A stretch of DNA of 64,000 nucleotides from Acinetobacter johnsonii CIP 64.6 (GTDB lineage Bacteria; Pseudomonadota; Gammaproteobacteria; Pseudomonadales; Moraxellaceae): NCBI RefSeq assembly GCF_000368045.1, contig NZ_KB849236.1, positions 408,380 to 472,379 of the forward strand, read 5' to 3'. Positions 26,987 through 36,239 of the stretch are shown piece by piece. The notes below the pieces were generated by a model. That model was not told the DNA's origin and searched no databases. It saw only the letters and a list, made by a program, of their open reading frames with translations. The translations under genes were made by a program, and so were the position numbers. Every line of letters begins with the position of its first letter. Position 1 is the first letter of the stretch.

Positions 26987-28147
26987 TTATTTTGCCTCTT
27001 TAATTTTAAAAAGTACGCTCATTCCAACTTTAAGATCTGGAATAGATTGCTCAGGTACTAAGTGGAATTTAAAGCTGCGAATATCATAACCACCCGTTTG
27101 ACGTGTGGTTTTAATGGTTGCAAAGTCTCCTTCAACATCAATGTTCTTCACTTTAAATGTGACTTTTTGATTCAGCGCAGGTACGAAACCATCTAAAGTT
27201 TTGTTTTGATATACACTTTCATACATATCTTCACGGACATTTAAACTGACCCACATCTCATGGTCTTCAATAATACTGACGACAGGCACACCAGTTGCGA
27301 CTAACTCTGTTGGTTTGCCATAGGTTTTCGATACAGTACCGTCGACCGGTGAATAGAGCTTGGTTTCTTCTGTCAATGCATTTGCTTCTTTGACAGCAGC
27401 TTGTGCCATGGCGACTTTTGCATCGGCAGTTGATTTCTGTTGTTCGGTGCTACCACGTTTAGCGCGTGCATATTGTTGATATGACGCCTCAGCAGTTTCA
27501 CGGGCAGAGGTTTGTGCCGCAAGCATCTCATCACGACGTTGACGAGAAATCACACCTTGTTGATAGAGGTTTTCACCTCGTTTATAGGTTGTTGCTGCAA
27601 GTTCTGCTTGCGTTTTTAAAGCTTGCCAGTTGGCATACAGAGTTTCAATATTTTCTTGTTGAGAACCACGATAAACGGTTGACTGGAATGCCATTGCACT
27701 TTGCAAGGCGGCTTGGGCTTGTTCTTTTTTGGCTTCAAGTTCGGGACTCACAAAGCGAATAAGCGCTTGCCCTTTTTTTACGGCTTGTCCTTCAGTTACA
27801 TAAAATTCTTCGATACGACTAGGTACTTTGGTGCTGATGTGTATTGTTTCAGCTTCAACTCGTCCTTGTAATTCAACTGCTTGGGGTTGATATGCTTTCC
27901 ATAAACCATATGCAATTAAGCCAAGCAAAATAAATACAATAATTAGACCAATAATTTTAGCTTTACCTTTCTGGGGTGGTTGCGCTGGTGGTTCCTGAGT
28001 ATTTGATGGTGTAGCAGTCTTGTTAGTGTCAATTTGTTCTGTTGAAGATGCTTGCTCATTTACGACGTTAGTCGTTTGCGTTTCATCCGCTTTTGCCACG
28101 TCATTTGTATCGCGTTCTGAATTGGATGATGATTGATTTTGGCTCAT
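26987..28147 (-). CDS. HlyD/EmrA-type membrane fusion protein
   Basis: About 386 residues. An unusually long hydrophilic Ser/Thr/Gln-rich cytoplasmic N-terminus (about 65 residues) precedes one membrane helix (IIGLIIVFILLGLIAYGLW). The lipoyl/barrel halves (VPSRIEEFYVTEGQAVKKG and LYSPVDGTVSKTYGKPTELV) flank an alpha-helical hairpin. It would bridge the inner-membrane permeases to the TolC-like protein. The ATG at 28147 with GGAG upstream is preferred over an in-frame TTG. Confidence 0.9.
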   Translation of the reverse strand: MSQNQSSSNSERDTNDVAKADETQTTNVVNEQASSTEQIDTNKTATPSNTQEPPAQPPQKGKAKIIGLIIVFILLGLIAYGLWKAYQPQAVELQGRVEAETIHISTKVPSRIEEFYVTEGQAVKKGQALIRFVSPELEAKKEQAQAALQSAMAFQSTVYRGSQQENIETLYANWQALKTQAELAATTYKRGENLYQQGVISRQRRDEMLAAQTSARETAEASYQQYARAKRGSTEQQKSTADAKVAMAQAAVKEANALTEETKLYSPVDGTVSKTYGKPTELVATGVPVVSIIEDHEMWVSLNVREDMYESVYQNKTLDGFVPALNQKVTFKVKNIDVEGDFATIKTTRQTGGYDIRSFKFHLVPEQSIPDLKVGMSVLFKIKEAK

Positions 28148-28159
28148 AATATTCTCCAA

Positions 28160-29656
28160 TTAGCGGATATAGTCAGTACGTGGCTGGTTCACATAAAGCT
28201 TAAATTCATCAATAGAACCGTAGCTTTGTAGCAAAGTGGCCAGAGATAAAATGTATTTATAAGAATTAAGCGCCATTTCACTTTTTAAAGCGCTTAATGC
28301 ATTTTGAGCATCAATGACTTGGGTGGCAGTACCCATACCTTCTTTAAATGAGAGTTGTTGAATACGCAGGTTTTCTTGCGCTGCTTTGGTATTTTGAGTC
28401 AGGAGTTGATGACTGGTCTGAGAGGCAGTTAATTCACTATAAGATTTGTACAATACGTTTTCGATTTCTTGTTTGGTACGTTCAGTCATGAGTTCGGCGG
28501 CATAACGCTTCAACTCGGCGGCATGCACATTTTTATTTTTATCTACTCCTGAAAATAAATTGTATTTTGCCATCACGCCCACAATCCAATTTTCTTTGTC
28601 ATCTAGGCCATATTCACCAAAAGCAAAAAGGCTGGGTCTTTTGGCTGCTTGTTGGATTCTTACATTTTCATTGGCAAGTTGAGTATCCATCTGCAACTTT
28701 TTGACCAAGCTGGAATTTTGGTCATAGCTGGCCAGCAATTTATCCAGAGAATGGTTTTCTACAGTATTTACAAAGAGGGGGGTGCTGAGATTTAAGCCTT
28801 CTTTAGTCTGTAATAGATTTTGAAGACTAAATTGACTGGCACGCAAATTCGACTGTGCATTTTGATAAGTACGTTCAGCATTATTGCGTGCCACTTCAAA
28901 TTGCATGCGTTGCCCTTTATTAATAAAGCCTTGCTGCTCTAATTTAAGTGCATTGTTATAGTGTTGTTGCATGGCATTCAAATTAAACAGACTCGCGTTG
29001 AGCAGTTGCTGTTGTAATTGCACATTAAAATAAGATTGAATCATTTCAAAACGCTGTGAATCTTGTTGTTGTTTCACACTTATATTTGAGCGCTGTGCCT
29101 GAATATTGGCAATTTGTTTGGCGCTATTGATTTTCCCACCTGTGTAAAGTGGCATGACCATCGAGACTGAGGTGCGGACATCATGATCTTTAATGGTGAC
29201 ATCTAGATTATTTGGAACTTTATTGAGACCATCATTTACGGTTTGATCGAAACCTTGACTGACTTGATCAATCGCCTCGGGCGAAAGTACATTTTCCCAT
29301 TGTGATAATTTGTCATCAAAACCACGTGTCAGGGAGTTTTCGAGTCTGCGTTTACTTGACTCTAAAGGTACGCTGGTTTCGCTATGAAAAGAGTAAGCAC
29401 GCGCATTTAAATCAATGCGTGGAAGACCTAAATGTTTGACCGCTTCCATTTCAAGTTGTGAGGCTTGTTGCAAAGCTTGTTGTGCTTGAGACGCATAAGC
29501 ATTTTCGACAACATATTGTTCGGCTTGGTTATAACTCAACGTCTGGGCAAATAGCGAAGTCGAAAATAGAGCACAGCTGATCAAGTGAATACTCAAGCTG
29601 AGTTGTTTAGGCAGCCGTTTGACCTTAAAACTTGGTCGATCATGTCGTTTCAACAT
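28160..29656 (-). CDS. TolC-family outer-membrane efflux protein
   Basis: About 498 residues with a signal peptide (hydrophobic LSIHLISCALFSTSLFAQ) and two OEP repeats. Helical tunnel segments appear as LTRGFDDKLSQWENV and NNAERTYQNAQSNLRAS. The C-terminal repeat has the FKEGMGTATQVIDAQNAL signature. It is the first gene of the four-gene efflux operon; the stop is 12 bases before the HlyD start. I chose the first ATG (29656), although an upstream in-frame TTG exists. The N-terminus before the signal peptide is longer and more basic than usual. Confidence 0.9.
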   Translation of the reverse strand: MLKRHDRPSFKVKRLPKQLSLSIHLISCALFSTSLFAQTLSYNQAEQYVVENAYASQAQQALQQASQLEMEAVKHLGLPRIDLNARAYSFHSETSVPLESSKRRLENSLTRGFDDKLSQWENVLSPEAIDQVSQGFDQTVNDGLNKVPNNLDVTIKDHDVRTSVSMVMPLYTGGKINSAKQIANIQAQRSNISVKQQQDSQRFEMIQSYFNVQLQQQLLNASLFNLNAMQQHYNNALKLEQQGFINKGQRMQFEVARNNAERTYQNAQSNLRASQFSLQNLLQTKEGLNLSTPLFVNTVENHSLDKLLASYDQNSSLVKKLQMDTQLANENVRIQQAAKRPSLFAFGEYGLDDKENWIVGVMAKYNLFSGVDKNKNVHAAELKRYAAELMTERTKQEIENVLYKSYSELTASQTSHQLLTQNTKAAQENLRIQQLSFKEGMGTATQVIDAQNALSALKSEMALNSYKYILSLATLLQSYGSIDEFKLYVNQPRTDYIR

Positions 29657-30002
29657 TATGGTATGTCGCAATTTAATATTATCCTGAATTAGTATAAATT
29701 GTTTTTATAAAATTTAAATATTATTTTTTTAATTAAATAGTTATATCGCTCCGATTGGTGTATTCAATTTGTAAAAAATAGAGTTTTTAGTCTAGTAAAA
29801 ACAAGATAAATCTCGTTTTTAAAGTTTATAAATATGCATCCAAATGATGATTAAAATAAATTTAAAAGGATAAACATGATTGAAAAATTAATAAGATTTA
29901 GATGATTAGATTGAAATATTTACTCGATAAGCTGCTGCAAGCTGCGTCAATCTGTGCTTAAATTCCTATCTCAATTTGTTCCACTTTGACAAAGGAAAAT
30001 TC
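29657..30002. other. Divergent intergenic region, efflux operon / serC
   Basis: About 346 AT-rich bases between divergent genes; it must contain both promoters. A short direct repeat (GCTGC / AAGCTGCG) lies near 29931-29945. No regulator gene flanks the operon. Confidence 0.4.
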
Positions 30003-31082
30003 ATGCGTGCTTATAATTTCTGCGCTGGTCCTGCTGCATTACCTACTGCCGTTTTAGAAAAAGCCCAAGCTGAAATGCTCGATTGGCATGGCAAGGGTCT
30101 TTCCATCATGGAAATGAGTCATCGTAGCAATGACTATGTTGCTGTAGCAGAAAAAGCTGAAGCTGATTTGCGAAAGCTCATGAACATTCCAGAGAACTAT
30201 AAAGTTTTGTTCTTACAAGGTGGTGCATCCTTACAATTTTCAGCGATTCCACTAAACTTGTTAGGAAACAATAATAAGGCTGACTATATTCATACTGGGA
30301 TTTGGTCTGAAAAAGCATTAAAAGAAGCGAAGCGCTATGGCGACATCAATGTTGTTGAAGCGGGTACTTTAATTGATGGTAAACATGCAATCACTGAGCA
30401 AAGTACTTGGAACCTTTCTCAAGATGCTGCCTATGTGCATTATGCCGATAATGAAACCATTGGTGGGTTGCAATTTGCAGGAATTCCTGAGGTTGGTGCA
30501 TCGTTAATTTCTGATTTATCTTCAAGCATTTTATCTGCCCCGATTGATGTAACTAAATTTGGTTTAATTTATGCAGGCGCGCAAAAGAATATTGGACCTG
30601 CTGGATTAACGTTGGTGATTGTTCGGGAAGATTTACTCGATCAAGCCAAACCTGAAATTCCAAGCATCTTGAAATACGCTTCGCAAGCAAAGAATGATTC
30701 GATGGTCAATACACCATCGACCTATGCATGGTACTTATCCGGTCTGGTATTTGAATGGTTGCTTGAACAAGGCGGTGTTGAAGCGATTCATAAAGTGAAC
30801 CTTGAAAAGGCGAAACTACTTTATGGTTATATCGATGCAAGCGATTTTTATGCGAACCCAATTGCTGTGCAAAACCGTTCAATTATGAATGTGCCGTTTA
30901 CTTTGGCGAATCCAGATTTGGAGAAACTTTTCCTCAAAGAAGCTGAAGAAAACCATTTGTTGAACCTTGCAGGTCACCGCTCAGTTGGTGGGATGCGCGC
31001 AAGTATTTATAACGCAGTTCCACTAGAAGGCGTTCAAGCCCTAGTGAATTTTATGGATGACTTTGCGAAACGCAATGCTTAA
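30003..31082 (+). CDS. serC: Phosphoserine aminotransferase
   Basis: A PLP transaminase of serine and pyridoxal phosphate biosynthesis, 359 residues. The start MRAYNFCAGPAALP is the family hallmark. FLQGGASLQFSAIPLNL and the PLP-lysine segment GLIYAGAQKNIGPAG follow, with the C-terminal GHRSVGGMRASIYNA. The ATG at 30003 with AAAGGAAAA upstream is clearly right. It is monocistronic with a strong terminator. Confidence 0.97.
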   Translation: MRAYNFCAGPAALPTAVLEKAQAEMLDWHGKGLSIMEMSHRSNDYVAVAEKAEADLRKLMNIPENYKVLFLQGGASLQFSAIPLNLLGNNNKADYIHTGIWSEKALKEAKRYGDINVVEAGTLIDGKHAITEQSTWNLSQDAAYVHYADNETIGGLQFAGIPEVGASLISDLSSSILSAPIDVTKFGLIYAGAQKNIGPAGLTLVIVREDLLDQAKPEIPSILKYASQAKNDSMVNTPSTYAWYLSGLVFEWLLEQGGVEAIHKVNLEKAKLLYGYIDASDFYANPIAVQNRSIMNVPFTLANPDLEKLFLKEAEENHLLNLAGHRSVGGMRASIYNAVPLEGVQALVNFMDDFAKRNA

Positions 31083-31091
31083 GTCATAGAA

Positions 31092-31125
31092 ATAAAAAAA
31101 GCCCATCAAACGATGGGCTTTTTTT
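31092..31125 (+). terminator. Terminator of serC
   Basis: AAGCCCATC / GATGGGCTT stem with a short AAAC loop and seven T residues; the A-run on the other side makes it bidirectional. Confidence 0.88.
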
Positions 31126-31204
31126 ATTGGTTTTTTAATAGATTATCTAAAACAATCGTGACATTTTGGTGTCATGCCAATGAATTGTTCATTTTATTTA
31201 TCAC

Positions 31205-32161
31205 CTAGTACGGACGCCCACCTGCAAGACTAATACGCTTTAGTAAGCGACGTTGATCGACAGGAAAGGGACGACGTGAATGTAGTGTCGCCTGATTGTC
31301 CCAAAAGACAATATCTCCAGTTTCCCAATGATGTTCATAGCGGAACTCAGGTTTGAGGATGTGCGTACGAAGTGCAGCAATCAGTTCACTGCCTGCCGTA
31401 TCATCGACATTGAGTAATTCAACTTCCGAACGGGTATTGAGCCAAAGCGCTTTACGCCCAGATTCTGGATGTGTGCGGACTAAGGGATGCGGATAGGCAT
31501 GACCTAAAATGGGTTGATCTTTAAAGCGATAATAAGGGCTGTCTCCATAACCCGTATTGCCAGTATTACTTTGCGCACGGACGAATGGGTTATAAGTAAT
31601 CAGCTGTAGCTGGTCGATCTGCTTTTTGACGTCATCGGGAAGCGCATCATAGGCTTTGATGGTATTGAACCAAGAGGTTTGTCCGCCGTCTTGAGGAAGC
31701 TCAAGGGCATAGAGCAGAGAGCCAAAAGAGGGAAGAGGTGTCCACTGGTGATCGGCATGTGGGGTGAGTTCGCCATGACCAGTATAGTCGCCTTGACCGA
31801 CCGCATTGGAAACAGGAACCACATCGGGTGGAACACCAGTGTCAGTCTGGCTAGCCAGCACAGGATTGTCTGCACTTGGACGGAAAATAGAACCAAAATA
31901 GCTGGCAAAGGCTAAATATTGCAGATCATCCAAAGTTTGGTTTTTAAAAATTAAAATCAGATGTTCGGCCAAAGCTTGTTTTAAGCGATAGATGGTCTCT
32001 CCTGCTTGGGCTTTACGGGCATCTAAACCAAAAACCACAGCACCTAAGGCTTCTTCCGCCAGTGGGATAATTTGTATTTCTTCTGGATTTTGAAATTGTT
32101 CAGGTTGATGCCAACGCGGGGCATCATGAATCGCTTGTGAAAGTTGGGTTAATGCGGTCAT
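31205..32161 (-). CDS. TauD/TfdA-family alpha-ketoglutarate dioxygenase
   Basis: A 318-residue non-haem Fe(II)/2-oxoglutarate oxygenase. The HxD iron motif lies in LTPHADHQWTP and the distal histidine in QATLHSRRPF, where the arginine pair also binds 2-oxoglutarate. FKNQTLDDLQYLAFASYFG and the GDIVFWDN turn are typical. Members hydroxylate taurine, alkyl sulphates or phenoxy acids; the substrate here is unknown. It lies downstream of an MFS transporter on the same strand but 168 bases away. Confidence 0.9.
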   Translation of the reverse strand: MTALTQLSQAIHDAPRWHQPEQFQNPEEIQIIPLAEEALGAVVFGLDARKAQAGETIYRLKQALAEHLILIFKNQTLDDLQYLAFASYFGSIFRPSADNPVLASQTDTGVPPDVVPVSNAVGQGDYTGHGELTPHADHQWTPLPSFGSLLYALELPQDGGQTSWFNTIKAYDALPDDVKKQIDQLQLITYNPFVRAQSNTGNTGYGDSPYYRFKDQPILGHAYPHPLVRTHPESGRKALWLNTRSEVELLNVDDTAGSELIAALRTHILKPEFRYEHHWETGDIVFWDNQATLHSRRPFPVDQRRLLKRISLAGGRPY

Positions 32162-32329
32162 TTTGATTATTTTCTCTAGATATGGGGTCTAGAGAAAATG
32201 TAATCAAAATATGTGTAACCTTAAAATTAAAAGAAGTTCTAAACTTATGAAAAAATTTAAAAAAATACTAAGTTAATGATTATATTGCTTTTCTTTTATA
32301 ATAAAATATTGAGCTCAAAATATGCAGAT

Positions 32330-32464
32330 TTAATGTGCGCAAAATGCCTGATTAAAATACTCAAACAGGTCAGGCGTATTCAGCCAAAGGCTAATCGCCA
32401 GAGCAAACAAAGCAACGATGCTAATGCCGATACCACACTTGAGCCATAAAAATGAATTAGTCAT
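32330..32464 (-). CDS. 44-residue membrane peptide coupled to the MFS gene
   Basis: MTNSFLWLKCGIGISIVALF at the start, one membrane helix, then a C-terminal tail ending NQAFCAH. Its ATG lies inside the last codons of the MFS gene as ATGACTAA, where TAA is the MFS stop, so the overlap is 8 bases and translational coupling is likely. It is too short for most gene finders. It could be a small accessory subunit of the transporter. Confidence 0.65.
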   Translation of the reverse strand: MTNSFLWLKCGIGISIVALFALAISLWLNTPDLFEYFNQAFCAH

Positions 32465-33665
32465 GGACAACCGCCTTTTCATCGACAAAGAAATGTACCA
32501 GTACGCCAAAAACACTCAGAATAATAGAGAACAGCCAAATCAAGTCATAATTACCTGTCACGTCATGGTTCACACCACCTAGCCATCCACCGAAAAATGA
32601 ACCAACTTGATGAGTAAAGAACACGATGCCACTCAGCATGCTGAGGTACTTAATACCAAACATATTGGCCACAATACCGTTGGTCAAAGGCACTGTAGAT
32701 AACCATAATAAACCCATCACTACGCCAAAGCTATAGATGGTGACTGTGCTGAGCGGGAGCATTAAAAAGGCAATAATTGCAATGCCTCTGAGCCCATATA
32801 AGCCCATCAGTAACTTTGGTTTAGAATATTTCCCACCTAGCCAACCAGCAGTGTAGGTGCCAACGATATTAAATAAACCGACCAGCGCTAAGAAAACAGT
32901 TCCTGTAGTTGCATTAAAACCCTGGTCAATCAAATAGCCAGGTAAATGGATACCTATAAAGACGACTTGGAAGCCACAGACCAAAAAACCAAGTGATAGG
33001 AACCAAAATGGTTTATGGTTTTTCGCAATGACTAAAATATCTTTAAAGCTGAGCTGAACTTGATTGGTTGACGCATTCGGTACAACAAAGGCGGGAGCTT
33101 TGAGCATCCAAGCCAGTGGAATAATCATCGCAATTAAAAGTGCACTAACGACCAACGCCGCAGACCAGCCAAAGTTTTGTAACAGCAGTAAGGTTGACGG
33201 CAGCATAATGAACTGCCCAAAAGAACCCGCTGCACTGGCAATGCCCATAGCAAGGCTACGTTTTTCAGGCGGTGCAGCACGACCCACCGCGGATAACAAT
33301 ACAGAAAAAGAGGTCGCAGATAATGCTAGGCCCAAAATAAGACCGACACTTAAGTTGAGTAACCAACCCGTAGAGCTGACTGCCATGAGCAGCAAACCGA
33401 TGGTATACAACACACCACCGACGGCAACCACGATTTTAGAGCCATATTTATCTGCTAATGCGCCTGTAAAGGGCTGCGCAGCGCCCCAAATCAGGTTTTG
33501 CATCGCAATCGCTAGACTAAAAACATTATGTCCCCAGCCAAACTCATCACTCATAGGCACAAGGTAGAGTCCAAAGCCATGTCGGACACCCAGTGATAAT
33601 GCCAGAATTATTGCACTTCCAATGAGCATGTAAATCAGCGGTTTGGAAAAACGAGTTTCTGACAT
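32457..33665 (-). CDS. MFS transporter
   Basis: A 402-residue major facilitator with 12 predicted helices. ADKYGSK between helices 2 and 3 is the MFS motif, and the N-terminal LGVRHGFGLYLVPMSDEFGW resembles monocarboxylate/oxalate:formate-type (OFA-like) members. FFGGWLGGVNHDVTGNYDLI is in the last loop. The substrate is unknown. Downstream lie the coupled 44-residue peptide and the TauD-like oxygenase, which could act on a shared compound. Confidence 0.9.
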   Translation of the reverse strand: MSETRFSKPLIYMLIGSAIILALSLGVRHGFGLYLVPMSDEFGWGHNVFSLAIAMQNLIWGAAQPFTGALADKYGSKIVVAVGGVLYTIGLLLMAVSSTGWLLNLSVGLILGLALSATSFSVLLSAVGRAAPPEKRSLAMGIASAAGSFGQFIMLPSTLLLLQNFGWSAALVVSALLIAMIIPLAWMLKAPAFVVPNASTNQVQLSFKDILVIAKNHKPFWFLSLGFLVCGFQVVFIGIHLPGYLIDQGFNATTGTVFLALVGLFNIVGTYTAGWLGGKYSKPKLLMGLYGLRGIAIIAFLMLPLSTVTIYSFGVVMGLLWLSTVPLTNGIVANMFGIKYLSMLSGIVFFTHQVGSFFGGWLGGVNHDVTGNYDLIWLFSIILSVFGVLVHFFVDEKAVVHD

Positions 33666-33773
33666 ATTTCAACCAAAAAATGAGCTTAGAGTTCGTTATA
33701 TTAAGTGAATTATTTGCTGAAAGCGATGATAAAAAATTGACTATTTGATCAATAAAAACAATGAATATTCATG

Positions 33774-33800
33774 AAAAAAGACGACTTGGTGTCGTCTTTT
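33774..33800 (-). terminator. Terminator of the OmpW-like gene
   Basis: AAAGACGAC / GTCGTCTTT stem with a short loop and T residues on the minus strand, 18 bases past the stop codon. Confidence 0.85.
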
Positions 33801-33817
33801 GGGTAGTTGTTTGAAGC

Positions 33818-34876
33818 TTAGAATCGGTAGCCGACACCTGCATAAGCCAGAATTGGGTTAATTTCAATATCAGCTGTGGATTTGATCAGTTCACCGTGCG
33901 TGGCATCTTTGACGGTGATCGTGGTTTCATTTTTAAGATGAGCATAGGACACCGAGCCGACAGCAAACCATTTATCGTTAAAGTCATAGGTGAAACCGAC
34001 GGTTGCAATAGGGGCGAAGGCATCGGTTGCTTCTAGCTTAACTTTGGGATTGGCTGAACTCTTTTTCCCTTCAAGTGATGCACCAGCATTTCCTTCTTTA
34101 ATATTGGCAATCATATGGCCTGCTGCAATCAAGTCTTTTTCAGTTTGTGGGTTAATTTCCAGCTCATTAAAGTAGGCATACATCATTCCAACACCGACAT
34201 ACGGACGGAATTTATTCACCCCTGTTTTACCAAAGTGATATTGGAACTCGAAAGCAGGTGTCCATGCACGTGCAGATGCCGCAGGGCCGTGTGCTTCCAA
34301 ATCGGTAATGAAAATATCATTTTCAAGTTCTAAATTGCCTAAAGCTCCGCCCATAGGTGTTGCAGTTGCTGAAAAAGGCGCATAAATTTTGCCTTTACCT
34401 TGTAAGTCGACTTTCGGTGGAATCCCTGCTTTCATTTCAAAAGAAATATTGTCGGTAAAAAAGTAATTAGTCATGATGCCCAATGTGGTGACATCGTCGG
34501 CTTCTAAACCCGTACCTGGATTATCCCATTGACTGAGTCCACGGATTTCAGCAGTTCCACTTAGAGCACTTGGAATGGTATCTAAAGTATTGAGTGCTGC
34601 TTGTAGCAATAGTGAAGGGGTAAATCCCTCTTTTAAATTGTCTTTGACGGTTTGAGATTTAACATCCCCGACCTTTGCTGTTTCTCCTTCTTTAACTGAT
34701 GTGTTAACTCGGAAGGGTTGAGCTTTACCTTGTGGCATGACGTGTAAAGCACCGACCGATACAGAAAAGCGTTTAAATCCATCACCATCTTGTAGACTAA
34801 AATAAGGTGAATCTACATGTGTGAGCATAGGCAAGGCAGCAATAGACGTTGCTACACAAAGCAATGTTTTTTTCAT
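33818..34876 (-). CDS. OmpW-family outer-membrane protein
   Basis: A 352-residue beta-barrel precursor with a signal peptide (about residues 1-18). Landmarks are FSVSVGALHVMPQG, LGIMTNYFFTDNISFEMKAG, FRPYVGVGMMYAYFNE and the C-terminal NPILAYAGVGYRF ending in Phe, needed for barrel insertion. It is much longer than E. coli OmpW (about 212 residues) because of a long hydrophilic loop after the first strand. OmpW forms a narrow channel for hydrophobic compounds; the ligand is unknown here. Confidence 0.85.
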   Translation of the reverse strand: MKKTLLCVATSIAALPMLTHVDSPYFSLQDGDGFKRFSVSVGALHVMPQGKAQPFRVNTSVKEGETAKVGDVKSQTVKDNLKEGFTPSLLLQAALNTLDTIPSALSGTAEIRGLSQWDNPGTGLEADDVTTLGIMTNYFFTDNISFEMKAGIPPKVDLQGKGKIYAPFSATATPMGGALGNLELENDIFITDLEAHGPAASARAWTPAFEFQYHFGKTGVNKFRPYVGVGMMYAYFNELEINPQTEKDLIAAGHMIANIKEGNAGASLEGKKSSANPKVKLEATDAFAPIATVGFTYDFNDKWFAVGSVSYAHLKNETTITVKDATHGELIKSTADIEINPILAYAGVGYRF

Positions 34877-35204
34877 TCTGGGACTCCATGTCCAAATTAG
34901 CTATTCGTTTTTATAGAGCGTATTATTAAGGTTGCTGCTACGATAAAGCTGTTGTTTTTGAAGGACATGTGTTTTTGACATTTGTGAATGTCAAAACCTG
35001 TTTTGTGTGATCGTGTTACTAGCTTGCAATCTTTGTTACAGATGAATGAATGTAATAGAGCGCTACTGTTGAGTATTTTTTGATTCTAGCTGTTTGTAAA
35101 ATAAAGAATAAATTTCACATCCAATATTTGTTTAGTCATAAAAAAGACCACCTGAAGGTGGTCTTTTTGACAGATGGCATCATATTTCATGCCAATGACA
35201 TCAT
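34877..35204. other. Intergenic region upstream of the OmpW-like gene
   Basis: 328 bp holding the OmpW-gene promoter on one side and the map terminator on the other. A pair of similar blocks TTTTTGA / TTGACATTTG near 34956-34990 is the only other feature. Confidence 0.4.
35141..35169 (-). terminator. Terminator of map
   Basis: AAGACCACC / GGTGGTCTT stem with a TGAA loop; A- and T-runs flank it, so it can work in both directions. Confidence 0.88.
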
Positions 35205-36032
35205 TTAAGACTGAAAACGTGATAAATCTTCTTCAGGACGTGCAGTTAACACTTCAACCCCGTTTTTAGTGACCAACAACGTATGTTCATACTGTGCAGA
35301 CAAGCTATGGTCTTTGGTCACTACCGTCCATTTATCGCCCAGTAATTTAGTTTTCCAGTCACCACCATTGACCATTGGCTCAATGGTAAAGGTCATGCCT
35401 TCTTCTAAAATCATGCCTGAGTTTGGTTGACCATAGTGTAAGACTTGAGGTTCGTCATGGAACACAGTTCCAATACCGTGACCACAGTATTCACGTACGA
35501 CACCAAAACGTTCCGATTCGACATATTGTTGAATGGCATGACCAATGTCGCCAATGGTTGAACCCGGCTTCACTGTTGCTATTCCACGGTACATCGCTTC
35601 TTGTGCCACTTTACATAAACGATTCGCGAGAATAGACGTCTCGCCACCCACGATGTACATCATGTTGGTATCGCCGTGGAAACCATCTTTAATGACCGTC
35701 ACATCAATATTTAAAATATCGCCTTTTTTCAACACTTTTGCATCTGAAGGAATGCCGTGACAGACCACATGGTTTACAGAAGTACAAATCACATGTTGGA
35801 AAGCAGGGCGACCTGGTGCTGCACCGTAACCTAAACATGCTGGAATCGCGTCTTGTTTATTGACAATATAATCGTGACAAATCGTATCTAACTCAAGTGT
35901 AGTCACACCTGGTTTAATATGTGGCTTGATCATATCCAAAACTTCAGCCGCCAGTCGTCCAGCCACACGCATCTTTTCGATGTCTTCAGCGCTTTTGATG
36001 AGTCGACGGGGTGCTTCGTAAGTACTGTTCAT
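35205..36032 (-). CDS. map: Methionine aminopeptidase, type I
   Basis: This enzyme removes the initiator methionine from nascent proteins. Its 275 residues have the pita-bread fold. Metal ligands are in LNIDVTVIKDGFHGDTN (two Asp), GHGIGTVFHDEP (His), TFTIEPMV (Glu) and the C-terminal AQYEHTL (Glu). Divergent transcription from rpsB is common in proteobacteria. A terminator follows. Confidence 0.97.
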   Translation of the reverse strand: MNSTYEAPRRLIKSAEDIEKMRVAGRLAAEVLDMIKPHIKPGVTTLELDTICHDYIVNKQDAIPACLGYGAAPGRPAFQHVICTSVNHVVCHGIPSDAKVLKKGDILNIDVTVIKDGFHGDTNMMYIVGGETSILANRLCKVAQEAMYRGIATVKPGSTIGDIGHAIQQYVESERFGVVREYCGHGIGTVFHDEPQVLHYGQPNSGMILEEGMTFTIEPMVNGGDWKTKLLGDKWTVVTKDHSLSAQYEHTLLVTKNGVEVLTARPEEDLSRFQS

Positions 36033-36239
36033 GATCTCTAAAAACTTTTGGAAATTTGTGTGTGACTATGGTATAAATAGCCGCCCATTTTATCAAATGC
36101 TTTTTCGTGAATAAATTTCACGGGCTTTGTGCGATGGGGCAATAAAATCCGCACATATATCGACACATTTCTCTGGGTGCCCGTTAGGGTGGAGGATGCG
36201 GATATATGGAGGCCTAACCCAAACTTTAAGGTAAAGAAA
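36033..36239 (+). promoter_or_regulatory. map/rpsB divergent region with probable rpsB leader
   Basis: About 200 bases upstream of the rpsB ATG. The part from 36120 can pair TCCGCACATATAT-like and GCGGATATATG-like blocks and has a purine-rich tract near the start. In gammaproteobacteria S2 regulates its own operon through such a leader; I infer but cannot prove the same here. Confidence 0.4.

Noticed and set aside
34956..34990. Operator or second promoter in the OmpW upstream region
   Set aside because: Only short T-rich and TTGACA-like words, with no consistent spacing or symmetry.
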